Shown one piece after another: positions 25,374 to 35,822 of a stretch of 64,000 nt of DNA. Position 1 is the stretch's first letter, and every line of letters starts with the position of its first letter. The notes beneath the pieces were generated by a model. That model saw only the letters and a list, made by a program, of their open reading frames with translations, ran no database searches and had not been told where the DNA came from. Source of the DNA: Ischnura elegans. Taxonomy: Eukaryota; Arthropoda; Insecta; Odonata; Coenagrionidae. The stretch lies in NCBI RefSeq assembly GCF_921293095.1, contig NC_060259.1, forward strand, positions 23,505,812-23,569,811. The letters are read 5' to 3'. Both the position numbers and the translations under genes were made by a program.

Positions 25374-26345
25374 TTGAAGTCCTTCATGGTTTGGGAGAAA
25401 AACGAATTCCCAAGTCTATCCGTTCGGCTAAATATCTCTCTTAATTTATCGCTTCTGTGTGACCTGGAAATATGGTGGGGTTCTGATATTATGTTCTCCG
25501 AGTGGCTCTCAAAAATATCTATTTTCAATTGTCCAAGTATTCTATGCCTAGCGCGCAGCCTCCTACTAGCAGTCTTCAGCGGCTACCAGCCTAATTCGCT
25601 TACGATCTGAATAACGCTGTCTATACGCCCGCAGCAATTTTTGACGAATCGTGCAGCTTCCCTTTCATTGTATAAAGTTCACGGATTAAGTCTTTCTGTA
25701 CCGGATCCCATATGCATGCTGTATATTCAAGGTGCAGTCTGACGAGCGCGATATAGCACCTTTCTCTAACTTTCTCATCCGAAAATCCTCCCTAAATACA
25801 TTTGACGAATCCTAATCTCTTTAGGGCTATGATGCGAACATTTAAATGTGTTCACCACGAGAGGTTCGAGGTTATCGTAACTCCCAGGTACTTCACTTCG
25901 TCTATTGCCTTTCTTTAACACCATCCACAGCTTAAACATGGTTATAGTGGGACGAACTCTGCAAAACATGTACCGTCGTGCATTTGCTCAGATTAAGTTC
26001 GAGTCCCCACTCTTGGCTCCACAAATGAACGTTGTTTAAGTCCGATGATAGAATTTCGTAGTCAGAGTGATCACTAATTTCGTGATAGATGACAGCGTCG
26101 TCAGCAAATAAACGTATTTTACTGCTAATGCGGGAGCAGAGATCATTGATGCATATAATGAACAAAAGGGGGCCGATTACGCTTCCTTCTGGAACGCCTG
26201 ATGTAACTTTTGCTACATCAGAGTCAACTTCGTCGAGAACTACTTGTCGTTTACGATCTCTGAGAAGTTGCGTATCCAGTTTACCACTGTTATTAATAAG
26301 TTTGAGTCCCCACTCTTGACTCCACAGATGACGTTGGTTACCCAA
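25374..26345 (-). pseudogene. CR1/Jockey-like LINE reverse transcriptase, 5'-truncated
   Basis: Read on the minus strand from 26345: RDRKRQVVLDEVDSDVAKVT, SGVPEGSVIGPLLF, INDLCSRISSKIRLFADDAV (the FADD catalytic box), LWSQEWGLELNLSKC, then after frame changes ERCYIALVRLHLEYTACIWD, and near the end FSRTDRLGNSFF and TMKDFN. The order is canonical for a non-LTR reverse transcriptase. A near-copy of the LWSQEWGL segment is duplicated at 26299-26341, upstream of where it belongs. Several frameshifts and stops; inactive. Confidence 0.8.
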
Positions 26346-26891
26346 TCACCTGATATTGCTTAATTTCAATGTCAATTATCATAAGGAATTCAATAAAAAG
26401 TTATCATATTCCGAAATTGAATTTTCAATATTGCCCAGGCCTGAGGAGAGGAAGAATGCCCTACACTCCACTTGGAATGATGCTGTGTCCTTCACAGTAG
26501 GTACTCAGACAATTTCAATTTTTTTAAATGTAGCTTCAGCATAGTTTAATTGAAAAAATATCGAATGCTTTCCCGGCGTATGCTGGTAGTGAAGGATGCT
26601 CGGGTTCTCCATTCTCCACAGGGTAGTCTCCTGCATGGTTTTCGGATGCCATGACTCATACCCTGAAACGTCGGCAGCAATGGAGGAGATTACCCGGTGA
26701 AAAACCCGAGCAGCTTTCACTACTAGGCTTCAACCCAAGGTTCTTAGAACCTTGGCTTCAACCATTCGACCTAAAAGTTGGTCTCGTCATTCATTCTGCA
26801 GCAACGCTGATAATGGTATTCCGCACTGCATTCATGTTCAGGATGATAATGAGAGTTTGCGTGAAGGTATCGGTTGGTGCTAGAGCGCTTT
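26346..26891. other. spacer, nothing recognised
   Basis: Contains a direct or inverted pair around CCCAAGGTTCTTAGAACC, but no clear element. Confidence 0.35.
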
Positions 26892-26899
26892 CCGCACGC

Positions 26900-28423
26900 C
26901 AGAGCCGGCCTTAGGGCGGGGCGACCGGGGCGAATGCCCCGGGCCCCGCGCTTTGGGGGGCCCCGCGTTCGTGAAAAAAAATTAAAATATACTTACGATA
27001 GTTTGAAAACGCAATTTCAACTATTACTGTATCGTTAAGTCCGTGCAAGACAAAAAATAATATTATGAAAAAGGAATAATAATGCAGTAATTTAAAGTAA
27101 AAAGCGCGCTTTTTATGTTTATCTTACGTTATAATTTTATGAATTAATATAATTATAAATTTAATTTGTATTGGATTGGAGCAAAATGCTTGGAATCCTA
27201 AAGGAAATTGGGGATCTTTATAATGACAGAAGAATCATCCACAGTTTATACAAAAACCAAGTAGCCGTGATAAAATCAGGGCCCAGCTGTGAAGAAGCAA
27301 GAATTAAGAAAGGAGTGCGACAAGGCTGTACATTGTCACCCGTAATTTTCAACGTTTACATTGAAAAAGCCATTAATGAAATCAAAGAAAAGGCATTGGG
27401 AGTGAATATCCATGGAGAAAAAATAAGCATGCTAAGATTTGCCGATGACATAGCCGTTATAGCAGAAACAGAGAAGGATTTGAAAAATATTCTGATTAAT
27501 ATGGGTAGGGTAATGAGTAGATATCAACTGAAAATAAGCACGAAGAAAACCAAGATCTTAGTATGCAGCAGAAGAGAAGAAGTCAAGACCAACATTAAAA
27601 TAGGGAGGCAAAAACTGATAGAAGTGGATGAATTCTGTTATTTGGGAAGCAAGATAACTAGTGACGGGAGAAGCAAGAAAGAAATTATCAGCAGAATAGC
27701 CCAGGCGAAGAGAGCATTCCACCAAAAGAGAGACATGCTTACAGCGGGAAACTTAAATATGGATGTAAAGAAACAATTTATAAGAACCTACATCTGGAGT
27801 ATGCTCCTATACGGAAGTGAGGCATGGACAATGACCGCAGCGGAGAAAGCAAGGATAGAGGCCTTTGAAATGTGGTGCTACAGAAGAATGATGAAAATCA
27901 AATGGATCGACCGAGTCAGTAACGAGGAAGTCCTAAGAAGGGTAGGAGAGAAGAGAAGCCTCATGAAAACCTTAATAAGAAGACGGAACGACCTTATAGG
28001 CCACATCTTGAGACATGATGGCCTGATGAAGACAATCGTCGAAGGACAGGTGGAAGGCAAGAATGGAAAAGGAAGACCTCGAACAAAATATATGGAACAA
28101 GTAAAGAGAGATGTGAAAGAGAAGAAATACGTAGGAGTGAAAAGATTAGCTGATAGGAGAACTGAGTGGAGAGCTGCGTCAAACCAATCCTAGGATTGTT
28201 GACCAGTGATGATGATATACTATATTGAACTCAAAGGCGTGATGGTATCATAGCGGCGTAATTACGAAGTCTGAATTTGGGAGGGGAACACATACTTAGC
28301 CAGAGAGTGGTAGGGATTCAAAATGCTCGAGTTTGTAGATGGGGTATAGAGTTAAATATTTTAAGTGAAGGGCCCCGCACTGAAGGTTCGCCCCTAGCCC
28401 CGCACCTGCTAGCGCCGTCACTG
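26900..28423. mobile_element. hAT-like nonautonomous element hosting a LINE
   Basis: The left end CAGAGCCGGCCTTAGGGCGG and the right end inverse (GCTAGCGCCGTCACTG) are short TIRs with G-rich and C-rich subterminal DNA. The exact 8-bp duplication CCGCACGC flanks both sides (26892-26899, 28424-28431), as expected for hAT. A LINE (about 27165-28225) lies inside, so the original element was about 0.45 kb. Confidence 0.88.
27165..28225 (+). pseudogene. RTE-like LINE, 5'-truncated, open 340-codon frame
   Basis: An uninterrupted frame from 27171 to 28193: MDWSKMLGILKEIGDLYNDR, KKGVRQGCTLSPVIFNVYIE, MLRFADDIAVIAETEKDL (FADD catalytic box), EFCYLGSKITSDGRSKKEII, EAFEMWCYRRMMKIKWIDRV, GHILRHDGLMKTIVEGQVEG and a final WRAASNQS. 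It starts in the middle of the reverse transcriptase, so it is a typical 5'-truncated insertion and the start methionine is only an internal residue. It is about the best-preserved LINE in the window. The 3' end ATTGTTGACCAGTGATGATG matches the copies at 16648 and 51745. Confidence 0.9.
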
Positions 28424-28431
28424 CCGCACGC

Positions 28432-28710
28432 GACATGGTTCTGAGTTTCATTATCATAAGTATCGTCGATGTACCTTACCATATTTCTGTGTCGTGAAGC
28501 TAAAGTACTAAATGCGTTCTATGCCTTACTCTAAAACTATGAGTTAAAGTAAGCCAAAAATCGGTGCTCTTCGACAGTCATGAGAATAAGTACATGAAAA
28601 TATGATTAAAAACACTTTTCTGGCAAAGTAAAGAAAATTGTAGTGCGCGGAAATCGTTCAGATTTATTTCACTTAAAGCTGTTTTGCGGTGTTTCCTTTG
28701 CGTAATTATT
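28432..28710. other. spacer, nothing recognised
   Basis: Short AT-rich segment between the hAT-like element and the tandem duplication. Confidence 0.4.
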
Positions 28711-29815
28711 AATTCACGAGCAAATTTTTATGAAAATCTGAGATTTTTGAAGGGCTAATCGTTTAATTATGGTGGAATCACCAGTAAAGGATTTCGTAGC
28801 GGATGGAACGCGGTCTACATTTAGCCAAAGATAGACGTATAACGCTGTATGAGACAAGAAGCTAACAAAACGAAAATAGCATCGCCGGCAGCTACAGAAA
28901 AGTTGTAAGCTCAAAGGACCTTCGCATTTACAGGCTTATTTTTTCAGCGCAAAAGAGAGGAACACGGCCCCCATAAGTAAATACTACTTACCGGGAACTG
29001 GCTGGCCACCATCTAGTTATCACATATCAACTCAGACTAAGACCCCTTTTCAAGAGATCCGTATCAAATTTATCGAGAGTATCAAATTTCTCCTCGGAGT
29101 TCTCGCGGGCGAAGTTGGGAGAGGAGTCACTTTTTGTCCCCCCCCCCCTTTCACTCCCTCAAGGCGCTTCGGCTTCTGTCTCCACGCCCTGGCGTTGCGA
29201 CTAGAGGGTCTCGTGATCCGTCAATTTGGGAAATTCAAACTCTAGGGCACCCCCTTAATACACGGGCAAATTTCGATGAAAATCTGAGATTAGTGAAGGG
29301 CTAATCGTTTAATTATGGCCATTTTATGTTGAGTATTCAAAAATTTAAACAATTATTTACACGAACAACCAACCCCTGGATAAGGGAAGCCTACCCAGGC
29401 GGGACTCGAACCCGCGATTTCTTGTTTGGAAGGTATGTTGACGACATGCCTGTTTACGCAATGAAGCTATCATCGCCAACAATTTCGGAAAAGGTGTAAA
29501 CTCAAAAGGACCTCCGCATACACAGGCATATTTTTTCAGCGCATGAGAGAGGAACCAGAAGTTGGCTTTTACTATTTTTAATTGACTCGCCGCCACTTAG
29601 GCGTCACATATCACCTCCGACTGCGACCCTTGTTCCAACGACCCGTATCAAGTTTATCCTGAGTATCAAATATCTCCTAGGAGTCCTCGCGGGTGAAGTT
29701 GGGAGGGGAGTTGCCCTCCCCCCCCCCTTTCTCTCCCTCGCGGCGCTGCGGCCAGTGGCCTTCGTGAGCCGTTAAAATGGGAAATTCAAACGCTAGGGCG
29801 CCCCCTTAACGGGGC
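28711..29815. repeat. tandem direct duplication of a ~400-550 bp unit
   Basis: Unit 1 (about 28711-29262) and unit 2 (about 29263-29815) share, in order, GAAAATCTGAGATT, GGGCTAATCGTTTAATTATG, ATTTTTTCAGCGCA, CCGTATCAA, TCTCGCGGGC or TCGCGGGT with GAAGTTGGGA, a C tract and GGGAAATTCAAAC. Different DNA fills the position after TTTAATTATGG: about 95 bp of unknown sequence in unit 1 and a SINE in unit 2. Confidence 0.8.
29345..29470 (-). repeat. tRNA-derived SINE
   Basis: On the minus strand it contains GGGTTCGAGTCCCGCC, an RNA polymerase III B box in a tRNA-like arm, with an A-box-like stretch about 50 bases upstream (around 29450-29462). It lacks a foldable full tRNA cloverleaf as far as I can see, and sits inside a duplicated unit, so it is a SINE rather than a tRNA gene. 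Confidence 0.65.
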
Positions 29816-31856
29816 AACCACCTTTCGCCTTTGTAGGTTTCCGATGGCGGACTTATAAAATTTTGCGACCCAATGAACGATGCGTGGCGACAGTGGCAAA
29901 GCCAGTAACTTCGTTCGGGGAGGTGGGGGGGGCTCCAAAACCAGGGGGGGAAATTTTTGAAAAACCGGGCACTTCGTAATGAGTTTTAAACTGATTTCAA
30001 CACTTTTCATAATCGAAAAAAATTAATTTGTTAAAGAAACATTTTGCAAGTTCATGATTCCTAAATATTTTGTTTTCTTTTATGAAGGACAATGATTGTG
30101 TTTTTTATATTTCGGGGGGCGTCAGGACCCCCCATACCCCTACTGCCTAGCGACTATACCAACTATATCTGTATATTGTCTATTTTCATCTATTGTCAAG
30201 ATGTGCAGTTGACGAAGGGCAATTTTGGATGCATCTCCGAAAGTGTCTTTTAAAATGCGATTCATGAGCTATGGAAGCGATTCGACATTTGATAAAGGGA
30301 TAATTTTTTTGGTTATAAGAATGCTTATTACCATGCTCTCATGCAACCATTACGAGGAACTATTGAGCAAACAAATTGTAGACTGCATCAGTTGTGGACA
30401 GTGAATCTTACTGCAAAAGATGTACTGGCAACTCCTTATTCCAAGACAAGAAGAGGAAAAGATCATGCCACATTGCAATATCGGAAAGAGCATGCAATAT
30501 TTCATCATCAATGCTTTTTAATCTTAACCCTTTTGTGCTGGCATAGATAGGCAAAGATATAGCTGGCATCAATTTTTCAACGCACACAACCGGATGCCAG
30601 CTATAGCTGGCATGTGGAATGGAAGTGACCAGTGAGTGTCACCAGCAAGTGTCATAGATGCATTCAGACCCTGGAAGAGACCCAAGTTAGCAAGACCTTA
30701 GGGCCAATCCTCAGAAATTAAGCCTGACCCTCATTTAAGATCCTCCTCGCTGCAGGAATGTGTTGTGAAGTTGTTATACTGTCAATGATTTTTGCCCAGT
30801 AGCATTTTGTTGCACAATCCAACTTTTTGTACTTTGAAATGAATTCTTTATTTCTTTCAGTGTGTAAGCAATTGTTTATCAAAATTATAGCGTTACTAAT
30901 AACAGACTTATGGATTAAGAGTCTTAGTACCTTGTGTTCACTAACTTGGTCATTGTCATTGCTAGAAATACATTTAAAAATCCACAATGTTTAAAACAAT
31001 TTTAGTTATTCTTATAGAAGAGTAAATTAATGAAACTCAAAAGCAATATTGAATTTTTTAAATATGTACTGGCAACACAATAAGTTGACAGAGGACACAT
31101 GCTAAGATAGGGTTAGAGGGTCGAGTACAGTGGCCAGGGTAAGGGGTGGTTGAGTTGGGTCCCAAATCGAAGGGACGAGAATACTAGGGTAACTCATCCC
31201 CAAAAAAGCTCCTTACAGAGAAGTTAAAAATATTCTTAGGCTAATCATAGCACCGAAAACGTTTTCCTTCTGTAGGCACCAGCAGGATAAAGTTGCAATT
31301 GTAAAAGCTGCAGTAAAGGATGGATAAAATGGTAGAGGCTACAATAGACAAGCAAGGAGCAATTAGAGGACTTAAAAGTACAATACTTTCACTAATTCCA
31401 AGCCAACAACATCAATACCAATGGTCCAATGGTCATCTACATAAGGACAAAGCAGATAAAATAACAAGTTTGTTTTACGAATTTCAAAGAAGTGCCACCA
31501 TCAATGGATGGTTGAATAGATTACGAAGTCAAAGAAGCATTTTTATGCCAACAGATAACAGGTGAATCCCAAGTTGTACATCAACTATGTACTCCATAAA
31601 AATTGGATCAATTCACAGAAACATGTAGAATACACACCCAGACACGTCCGCATTATCTCACAGCCCTTCCAAAATTTTTATTTGGTACAACCTTGCATAA
31701 AATCTCCAAATAATTTTCTAGCCAAAGCAATGTGAATGACAAAAAATAAAACTTATTCATCACTGACATCACTGGTAGAGTTCAGCCCCCAAAAAACGTT
31801 TTGTTCATAGCCACAGCTAACCTTGCTACTCTGTAGGAAAGATGAAAAAGATTAGC
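29816..31856. other. gene-poor stretch with a degenerate hAT-like candidate and a hairpin
   Basis: CAGTGGCAAAGCCAG at 29890 with a G-rich tract, and CCCCTACTGCCTAGCGACTA near 30138-30157, could be decayed hAT-like ends, without an 8-bp duplication. TTAACCCTTTTGTGCTGG at 30524 resembles a piggyBac-type end and is followed by the hairpin at 30558-30605. An open plus frame at 31320-31565 has no recognisable motif. Confidence 0.4.
30558..30605. repeat. 13-bp inverted repeat with GCTGGCAT motifs
   Basis: Arms TATAGCTGGCATC (30558-30570) and its complement (30593-30605) around a 22-base loop; GCTGGCAT also occurs just outside on both sides (30537 and 30606). Confidence 0.8.
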
Positions 31857-32038
31857 ATGCAAGTGGAACTAGGGGTACAAAGAAAACAGCTGAAGAGTCT
31901 AATATGTATGACTCAAGAATGAGGAAATCTTAATCTTGAAGAAGGTTCAAAACTGCCTTGAAGCATTGGAGATGTTGATAGTTGATATGACGGAAGATAA
32001 AGAAAGAAGTAAGGGCTTGAAGTATTGTGAACTAGGTA
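31857..32038 (+). repeat. long direct repeat, left copy
   Basis: Begins ATGCAAGTGGAACT and ends GTGAACTAGGTA. Nearly identical to 32910-33083, differing by an 8-base block (AGGGGTAC-like) present only here and one substitution. It borders the LINE fragment directly. Confidence 0.95.
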
Positions 32039-32909
32039 TCTATGTCTCCGGAAGAAGGTGTGGACTTTCTTTACTCAATCCTTGAGAGTGGGGTCAAAGA
32101 TTTTGTGCCCATTGTGAAACCTAAGTCAAAAAAATTCCCCTCTTGGTTCAAAGCAGATACCATTCGCTCACTTGGAAACAAGAATCGTGCTTGGTATCTT
32201 TATAAATCTTTCCCGAACGAGGAAACTCGAACTACATTCACTAACCTTCTTCGCTGTTCCAAAACGCTAATTCGCTGTGATCACAAGGAGTATGTTCAGG
32301 GCATGTGTTCATCCATTTCCTCCAACCCAAGAAAATTCTGGTCCTTTGTGAATAGTCGCCGAAAGTCTCCAAGCATCCCCCTTCACGTGACCTATAACAA
32401 TCTCGAGGCTGTGGGTCCAGATAGACCAAACTTATTCAATCGATTCTTTACTGATTGCTCAGCTCCTTCATCTACTCTCTCTAATAAAATTGATAACATC
32501 CCCACGCCAATTCGTGGCCATTGTCTATCTAACGTTATCACAGATCCCAAAGAAGTATTTGAGTATCTCTCCAAAATCCCTCTCCATCGTGCCCCTCGTC
32601 CCGATGGTTTGAGCCCCAAACTAATTAGACATTGCGCATACTACCTCTCTCTTCCATTGAGCCTCCTACTGAACCGTTGCTTTTCCCTCGGCACCTTCCC
32701 CTCCCAATGAAAAATTGCCAACATCATTCCCATACATAAAAATGGCCCTAAAGATGAAGTCTCAAACTACCGCCCAATATTGATACTTCCGATGCTATCT
32801 TCAGTTTGTGAAAGGATTATTCTCAACAGGCTCTACTACTTCACTTCTCCTTTTTTATCAAATAATCAGCATGGTTTCCTTCCGGGACGCTCCTGCCTGA
32901 CCAAATTGG
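32039..32909 (+). pseudogene. Jockey/CR1-like LINE fragment, truncated at both ends
   Basis: A 222-codon frame (32042-32710) has the linker between endonuclease and reverse transcriptase (KKFPSWFKADTIRSL, NPRKFWSFVNSRRKSPSIPL) and the start of the polymerase (LHRAPRPDGLSPKLIRHCAY). After the stop at 32708 the same frame continues with KIANIIPIHKNGPKDEVSNY and NNQHGFLPGRSC and then stops abruptly at the right direct repeat. The catalytic box and the 3' end are missing, so this is not a normal target-primed insertion. Confidence 0.85.
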
Positions 32910-33083
32910 ATGCAAGTGGAACTAAAGAAAACAGCTGAAGAGTCTAATATGTATGACTCAAGAATGAGGAAATCTTAATCTTGAAGAAGGTTCAAAACTG
33001 CCTTGAAGCATTGGAGATGTTGATAGTTGATATGACGGAAGATGAAGAAAGAAGTAAGGGCTTGAAGTATTGTGAACTAGGTA
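32910..33083 (+). repeat. long direct repeat, right copy
   Basis: Right partner of 31857-32038. The sequence continues into unique DNA (ATTAGCATGATGG) after GGTA. Confidence 0.95.
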
Positions 33084-33133
33084 ATTAGCATGATGGACAT
33101 GAATGAATATTCACTAATTTAAATAAATTAGAC

Positions 33134-33439
33134 CAGGGGCGCAGCTAGGAATTAAGGCTGGGGGGGGGGGGTTTAGGTGTAACTAATACTGGGGTGTGTG
33201 GGAGTATGGAAAAGGTACCCACAAGGATAAGCGGTATGTGTGAGATTGATAAATTTTGGAATTTCAAGAAAAATGGTTCAAATTGGTGAGTTTTACGGCT
33301 CTCTGAGAGATATTTTATTGATCCTTACGCTATTCTATTAGTAATATCAATCCAATTAAGTAAAATGGATTAAACATAAAATTTCTCTGAGCTCTGGAGG
33401 GGGTTTTATCCCCCCAAACCCCCCCTCGCTGCGTCACTG
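33134..33439. mobile_element. hAT-like MITE
   Basis: The left end CAGGGGCGCAGCTAGGAATT and right end CTCGCTGCGTCACTG are degenerate TIRs of the CAG.G.CG.AGC type. Exact 8-bp duplication AATTAGAC on both sides (33126-33133, 33440-33447). G tract inside the left end and C tract inside the right. Confidence 0.92.
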
Positions 33440-33447
33440 AATTAGAC

Positions 33448-34408
33448 AGCACGCTGAGAAATTAGGGTATGCTGAACACTAGAGCTGGGAGTTTCAGTAC
33501 ATTTTTAGGAATTCGTTCACGTGGTTAGATTTTTGACAATGATAAGATTTTTCACATTGTCCATAATGAAAAAAATCATATAAATTCATGATTATTTTGA
33601 CTGAGCCTAATCCACAAATCCATGATGCACACACAGCAGATCCAAGTGATTTTCAATGTTGTACATAGGGGTCGTTCCATTTCAAATCAACCGGGCCCTG
33701 ACACCCACCGTCTCCAATTTTCATTAAACTTGCCATGGTCATACATTCTGGTATGATTAGAGATTGTGTACAATTTTAGCCTCCAACTGTTGATTGTTTA
33801 TGAAATATGAGCAATTGAATTTTGGGTGTATCCCCTACAGTACCGCAACGTGCACCATATTGTTATTTTTATTTTTATCCATAGCCCCATTCTTTTGTTA
33901 TGAAAAGTCATGATTTCCTTCTAGAGCTAAGTAGTCCATAATGATCCCAAGATTATCATTGTATATTAACTGCATGAAGTAATTCAGCTGCAAAAAAATA
34001 AAGTTTACAAAAAATCTCGCTTGTACCATTTTTCATTGTCAGCATCCACAGGGAAAGGCCATGCAAATACAGACTCATGGTTCAGTTTTAAGTAATCATT
34101 AATGTATGAGCAAAGATCCTGAGAAAAAAATCATGAGTCCAGCATTCCTTAAGAAAAAAAATACTTATTCTTTGTCACGGGAAAAAAGGTATCTTTTCCA
34201 AGGCACATAGAAATTACATGATGTAGAGGAGAGATAAGCATTTACTTGTATGATTGAACTATATCGGAGCATGCGTTATCTCACTACAGTGTATGCTATT
34301 GGCTAGTAGAGTAGGAAACACACGAGCAATCATGTGAATGCCCCCACGTACTGTTAATTTGGTACTATCAGGACTATTCGAGCTGAGGGAGTTTTATTTA
34401 AAAACAAC
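33448..34408. other. spacer with one unpaired TIR-element end
   Basis: At 33667 the sequence GGTCGTTCCATTTCAAATCA and the following CTGACACCCACCG match the end of the element at 2667-4040, including GATTTTCATTAAACTTGCC-like continuation. No opposite end was found, so this is a fragment. Confidence 0.5.
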
Positions 34409-35045
34409 TAGAGATGGGTCGATTCGCAGATTTCTCGGACTCGAATATTGAATTTGAATATTAAATCATTGCTCGAATATTCGAATACCTTGAATACTAA
34501 ACGATGAATGCGGGAAAGTTTGACTTGGTTGCCTATGCAGCAGGAAACACAAGATTTTGGCTGGTAATTGTGATTTCCTTTAAAGGATTCAAACAGGATT
34601 TTAGCAGATTAATGCAATATTTTAATTTTATGGAAGCAATTGGGCATATAGTTGATTCAACTAACATATCTTTCAAATACTCTAAGGGGACACACCACCT
34701 CGCGAAAAAATGATTGCATGCCGTCTCGGCATTTACACTGCTACGATGGATTTCTGTCTGATGTATACAAATGCCTTTCTGTCTTATCTACCAAACGCCA
34801 TTTCAGCGGCACGCCCTCTGATCTGATACTCGGCTTCATCCAACTTCTTATTTTCAACAGGTAGCTTGGTTAACCCCCACTGCTGCCACCAATGACGTGC
34901 CAGCGACAGTGGATGGCGCGAAATTCAAAGTATTCGAGGTATTCGAGAGTGTACCTTTAGCATAATTATTCGAGGTCTCGAATATCGAATACTTTCCTGT
35001 ATTCGAGGTATTCGAGTATTCGCGGATACTATTCACACATCTCTA
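34409..35045. mobile_element. hAT-like element carrying a Tigger-like fragment
   Basis: Ends TAGAGATGGGTCGATTCGC and the inverse ATTCACACATCTCTA; flanks AAAACAAC and AAAAAAAA agree at 6 of 8. Subterminal DNA is full of ATTCGA repeats (34440-34500, 34925-35030). The interior 34501-34760 is homologous to part of the 1864-4401 element (around 1910-2200). Confidence 0.65.
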
Positions 35046-35389
35046 AAAAAAAACCTCCAGGAACCATGGTACACTATTACATTCTACATTCCGTTTAACC
35101 TCAGTCCAAAGACCAGGTATGCACATCTCATATCCAGATGTATTGACATCACAGGAATGTATATTATCAAATGTCAAAAGGAACTGTAATTGATCATTTG
35201 AATTGAGAAATTTCTCATGTACTTCACACTAATCCTTATTTTCAATGTTTCATTTAGTTATTCTACATCACTGGAAACTTGGTAAAAACAGTACAATTCA
35301 AATCACCATCCTTACCAATTGATTTGGAAGTGAACTTCCTCTTAACTGGCTGACCACATTCTAAGATGTCTTAATTTTTTCACCAACTT
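35046..35389. other. spacer, nothing recognised
   Basis: AT-rich; no element ends. Confidence 0.4.
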
Positions 35390-35822
35390 TAAATATTTTT
35401 TTTTAATGTTGGCCACTTCCTCCCTCAAGAAGTACTATGACCTTCCAGAGCTTATGGTTGCAGGAGGATTAAGCATACACAATAAGTGTCCTAGTGACAA
35501 ACAGCAAACATCTCTCTCTGGCTAAGAGAATAAAGGAGAGGGACCTTTAAGTGTCGTGAACTTAACTGAAATATCACCTCCTTCATGGTTGAGAGCTTCC
35601 ACTAGTCCAAAGTACCACTCCTTACTGTAGATACAAGCTGCGTGTGAACCAACAGCCAAATTATCTGGGAAATCCACTTTTTCAGAGCAAAAATAAAATA
35701 CAATGCTGTACTCATCATCCAGGCCAGTGAACTTTGCAGCGACTCTTCTATCCAATAAAACTAATATCACACCTGAGGTCATCATTTCATGTAGGAAGCC
35801 CATTCATTTTCTATCGTCTTTG
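35390..35822 (-). pseudogene. transposon-associated protein remnant (unclassified)
   Basis: Minus-strand frame 35803-35522 includes VILVLLDRRVAAKFTGLDDE, then SKEWYFGLVEALNHEGGDIS and VKFTTLKGPSP. After a frameshift near 35520 a frame with ERDVCCLSLGHLLCMLN follows. The layout (short beta-strand domain W..G.V......D..VKF....GP, then a conserved cysteine-containing tail) resembles C-terminal segments I know from transposon-encoded proteins of unknown function in insects and cnidarians. It is truncated on both sides. Family identity is from memory and weak. Confidence 0.4.

Noticed and set aside
29391-29470. tRNA gene on the minus strand
   Set aside because: The B box is good, but I could not see a full cloverleaf and it lies in a duplicated repeat unit as an insertion; a SINE is the better call.
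31320-31565. 81-codon open frame as a host exon
   Set aside because: No recognisable domain or clear acceptor and donor; surrounded by repeats.
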